NCBI GenBank assembly: GCA_040954595.2
Contig: CM082590.2
Location: 5,518,001-5,582,000, forward strand
Reading direction: 5' to 3'
DNA length: 64,000 nucleotides
Source: Balanoglossus misakiensis
Taxonomy: Eukaryota; Hemichordata
The notes under the pieces were generated by a model that was not told the DNA's origin, ran no database searches, and was given only the letters and a program-made list of their open reading frames with translations. Below are positions 54,215 to 64,000 of the stretch, piece after piece; positions within the stretch are counted from its first letter, which is position 1, and each line of letters begins with the position of its first letter. The translations under genes and the position numbers were made by a program.

Positions 54215-54421
54215 CTGTGAAACATGTTATTTTTCGCAAGCGATAAATTTACGCGAAATACGCAGGAGCCAAAAAAAACACAAAAATAAAGACTCTCGTA
54301 TAGTCGTGAAAGAACAATGTGCATGATGCAGTACGAGAACGCGAAAATTAATACTCGCGGAACAGTGGCCTCTCTCGATATCGCGAAAATTTCAACTAGC
54401 AAAAAATAAAGCGTTCTACAG
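54215..54421. mobile_element. MITE-B, full copy
   Basis: TA-flanked (54213-54214, 54422-54423); ends CTGTGAAACATG and GCGTTCTACAG with typical CGCGA motifs. Confidence 0.87.
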
Positions 54422-54552
54422 TATATATCCTCTATATATGGGGTTGTGTACACAGTATGGTACCGAGCCCCATTGCTGAAGTACGACACTTTCCGGCCAA
54501 CAGTAAATATAGAGAGTTCACTAGATCAGCATTCAAGCTTCAGGCTTCTATA

Positions 54553-54906
54553 AAATGGAATATTTTCGCGTCAGCAAATTTTTCGCGATACCAAACGAGG
54601 CAACTGTTACGCGAGGATTAATTTGCATGTTCTCGTACATGTATTGAAGTAACTCTGAAAACGTTCTATTTTGAGCTTATTTGTCGCATTTGTAGCAAGA
54701 TTTTGGCCACAAACCAGGATGTTCAAACAAATTGTACAATGTGTAGCAAAACCATGAAACCACAACCATTTTAATAAGTTACCTGCACTTTCAAACTGAA
54801 AAAAATTTTTTGTGAGCGTGTTTTTACTCGACTTTATATTTTAAGGGTTTTTTGGCTCTCGTGTATTTCACAAAATTTATTGCTTGCGAAAATAACCCGT
54901 TTTACA
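54553..54906. mobile_element. Diverged, longer MITE-B relative
   Basis: TATTTTCGCGTCAGCAAATT, then TTCGCGATACCAAACGAGG at the left and TTGCTTGCGAAAATAACCCG at the right. The middle has about 150 bp not found in the standard family. Confidence 0.6.
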
Positions 54907-55004
54907 TTTTTTGGGGCGTATTTGCATTAAGTTGGCCATACAGATTCCCAACCAACAGTTGATCACATGGAATTTTTACATCAACCACGGCTTACAAGAT
55001 TTAA

Positions 55005-55351
55005 AGGGACAAAGTCTCTCTCTTGCTGCCCTTTTCCCATTAATTATGTTTGATACAAGACACCGTTTATGTTATTCTACATGTGGATATATAGTGAATG
55101 AACGTTCAACCACACACAACTTCCATCCCGTTTGTGGGATATGAGAGTAAATATCTCGCCAAAATGAATAAATGGTAAACACCGATTATTCATTTTGGCG
55201 AGTTTTTCACTCTCATGTCTACAAGCTGGATGGAAGTTGTGTGTGTTTGAGCGTTGATTCACTATATATCCACATGTAGAATAACATAAACGGTGTCTTG
55301 TATCAAACATAATTAATGAAATAAGGGCAGCAAGAGAGAGACTTTGTCCCT
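55005..55351. mobile_element. MITE-A, full copy
   Basis: 347 bp, TTAA at 55001-55004 and 55352-55355, clean termini and full palindrome. It is a good type copy of the family, just downstream of the CDK4/6 stop. Confidence 0.95.
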
Positions 55352-55509
55352 TTAAGTAGGAACCAGTAAAAGTTTAGTGGCACACACTCTCCAAACAGCA
55401 ATTTTCATATTTCTCATCAAACTTCCAAATCAGATTACATTAAAAACACACTCATTGTGATTAGGCCTCCTTCACTTGTAGAGGTCCGTGAAAAAACTGC
55501 GACTGGCAG

Positions 55510-61913
<6,404 letters not shown>

Positions 61914-61949
61914 CTAAACAGACAATTAGATAAAATAGAAGTTTTTTCA

Positions 61950-62240
61950 AGGGACAAAGTCTCTCTCTTGCTGCCCTTTTTCCATTAATTATATTTGATA
62001 CAAGACACTGTTTATGGTAATGTACATGTGTATATGTAGGGAATGAAAGTTCAACCACGCACAACTTCCATCCCACTTATATTATATATGAGAGTAAAAA
62101 CTCGCCCAAATTGAATTAATGGTAGAGACTGATTATTCATTTTGGTGATTTTTTTTCACTCTATTATCTGCAAGTGGGATGGAAGTTGTGTGTGGTTGAA
62201 CCTTGATTCACAATACATGTATATCTACATGTACATTAAG
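61950..62240. mobile_element. MITE-A, right terminus missing
   Basis: AGGGACAAAGTCTCTCTCTT at the left, a diverged palindrome, lost after TACATGTACATTAAG. Confidence 0.82.
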
Positions 62241-62333
62241 GTTATTGTGAAGGCAGGGCTAATTTGTGACCCATCCTTAATTACACATATGTATATCCTT
62301 TGTCCAATCATTGGAAATAAACAAAGTCTCTGA

Positions 62334-64000
62334 TTGACTTCAGAGGGACACTAGTTACATCACAATTCCCAGCAAGGGGTATGGGGTTTTATTGGACCAG
62401 TGGCATGGTTATAGCTAGACGTAGTTTTGGAAGCAAAGCGGACAAAATACGGCTAGATACTAGACTAGCCTATCATCCACACCCAATCACCATTGTTCAG
62501 TTTATGTGAGTGACTTCAAGGGGACGCTAGTAACATCACAATTCCCAGCGAGGGGTATGGGGTTTTATTGGGCCAGTGGCTTTGAGTGAGGCTAGACGTT
62601 AGTTTTGGAAGCAAAGCGGACAAAATACGGCTAGATACTAGACTAGCCTATCATCCACACCCAATCACCATTGCACAGTTTATGTGAGTGACTTCAAGGG
62701 GACGCTAGTTACATCACAACTCCCAGCAAGGGGTATGGGGTTTTATTGGGCCAGTGGCATGGTTGAAGCTAGACGTTAGTTTTGGAAGCAAAGCGGACAA
62801 AATACGGCTAGATACTAGACTAGCCTATCATCCACACCCATTTACCATTGTTCAGTTTATGTGAGTGACTTCAAGGGGACGCTAGTAACATCACAATTCC
62901 CAGCAAGGGGTATGGGGTTTTATTGGGCCAGTGGCATGGTTGAAGCTAGACGTAGTTTTGGAAGCAAAGCGGACAAAATATGGCTAGATACTAGACTAGC
63001 CTATCATCCACACCCAATCACCATTGTTCAGTTTATGTGAGTGACTTCAAGGGGACGCTAGTAACATCACAATTCCCAGCAAAGGGTATGGGGTTTTATT
63101 GGGCCAGTGGCATGGTTGAAGCTAGACGTTAGTTTTGGAAGCAAAGCGGACAAAATACGGCTAGATACTAGACTAGCCTATCATCCACACCCAATCACCA
63201 TTGCACAGTTTATGTGAGTGACTTCAAGGGGACGCTAGTTACATCACAATTCCCAGCAAAGGGTATGGGGTTTTATTGGGCCAGTGGCATGGTTGAAGCT
63301 AGACGTTAGTTTTGGAAGCAAAGCGGACAAAATACGGCTGGATACTAGACTAGCCTATCATCCACACCCAATCACCATTGCACAGTTTATGTGAGTGACT
63401 TCAAGGGGACGCTAGTTACATCACAATTCCCAGCAAAGGGTATGGGGTTTTATTGGGCCAGTGGCATGGTTGAAGCTAGACGTTAGTTTTGGAAGCAAAG
63501 CGGACAAAATACGGCTAGATACTAGACTAGCCTATCATCCACACCCAATCACCATTGTTCAGTTTATGTGAGTGACTTCAAGGGGACGCTAGTTACATCA
63601 CAATTCCCAGCAAGGAGTATGGGGTTTTATTGGGCCAGTGGCATGGTTGAAGCTAGACGTTAGTTTTGGAAGCAAAGCGGACAAAATACGGCTAGATACT
63701 AGACTAGCCTATCATCCACACCCAATCACCATTGTTCAGTTTATGTGAGTGACTTCAAGGGGACGCTAGTAACATCACAATTCCCAGCAAGGGGTATGGG
63801 GTTTTATTGGGCCAGTGGCATGGTTGAAGCTAGACGTAGTTTTGGAAGCAAAGCGGACAAAATATGGCTAGATACTAGACTAGCCTATCATCCACACCCA
63901 ATCACCATTGTTCAGTTTATGTGAGTGACTTCAAGGGGACGCTAGTAACATCACAATTCCCAGCAAAGGGTATGGGGTTTTATTGGGCCAGTGGCATGGT
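62334..64000. repeat. 177-bp tandem array, at least nine units, running off the window
   Basis: GTGAGTGACTTCAAGGGGAC starts at 62506, 62684, 62861, 63037, 63214, 63391, 63568, 63745 and 63921 (spacing 176-178). Variants ACGTTAGTTTTGG/ACGTAGTTTTGG and ATTGTTCAG/ATTGCACAG explain the one-base steps. The unit contains GCTAGATACTAGACTAGCC, an imperfect palindrome. It lies on the 5' side of the visible CDK4/6 exons, presumably in an intron. Confidence 0.95.

Overview
This is an animal (metazoan) nuclear window. It has spliced genes with GT-AG introns, animal gene families (ankyrin-ROCO-death-domain protein, hnRNP A, CDK4/6), AT-rich non-coding DNA and many short non-autonomous DNA transposons. The kinase-less ankyrin-Roc-COR-death-domain architecture and the repeat style suggest a marine invertebrate deuterostome (hemichordate, cephalochordate or echinoderm-like). 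The species is inference only.

Three protein genes lie on the minus strand. (1) 8297-23290: a ROCO protein whose 18 recognisable exons join in frame into 1114 residues: 12 ankyrin exons, a Roc GTPase, a COR domain and a C-terminal death domain. Its start exon was not found. The ankyrin part has grown by repeated tandem duplication of phase-0 exons with their introns. (2) 36136-47673: a complete hnRNP A-type RNA-binding protein, seven coding exons and 394 residues, with two RRMs, a Gly-rich tail and an M9/PY-NLS-like segment. (3) 55510-61913: the C-terminal six coding exons of a CDK4/6-type kinase; the N-terminal exons lie beyond the right edge. The genes are not an operon and show no joint pathway. 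A broken ZNF862/hAT-like transposase copy lies on the plus strand inside a ROCO intron (17745-19704).

The rest is dominated by miniature elements, many with readable target-site duplications (TSDs). These are: a palindromic TTAA-flanked family with TIR AGGGACAAAG (here MITE-A, about 350 bp, 14 loci); a TTAA family with TIR CCCTAAC/T; a TTAA family with TIR AGGTATAC; a palindromic TA-flanked family with TIR CTGTAAAAC and many TTTTCGCG motifs (MITE-B); a family with TIR TAGTCT and 9-bp TSDs; a family with TIR CAGTGTTCTCCCC and a 5-bp TSD; and a 750-bp element with a perfect 8-bp TSD. Several are nested, which gives insertion order and empty-site evidence.

There are four tandem arrays: 138 bp (7029-8200, just downstream of the ROCO stop), 119 bp (37638-40553, hnRNP intron), 120 bp (about 41998-42524, another hnRNP intron) and 177 bp (62334 to the window end, CDK intron side). 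The 119- and 120-bp arrays are built from one arm of MITE-A and share one breakpoint, also seen at a third locus near 61110. This is the most striking signal here: a transposon arm turning into satellite DNA.

Layout: 1-8200 repeats and intergenic; 8297-23290 ROCO gene; 23300-36100 intergenic with foldback elements; 36136-47673 hnRNP gene; 47700-55500 intergenic with nested elements; 55510-64000 CDK4/6 gene, partial, with arrays.
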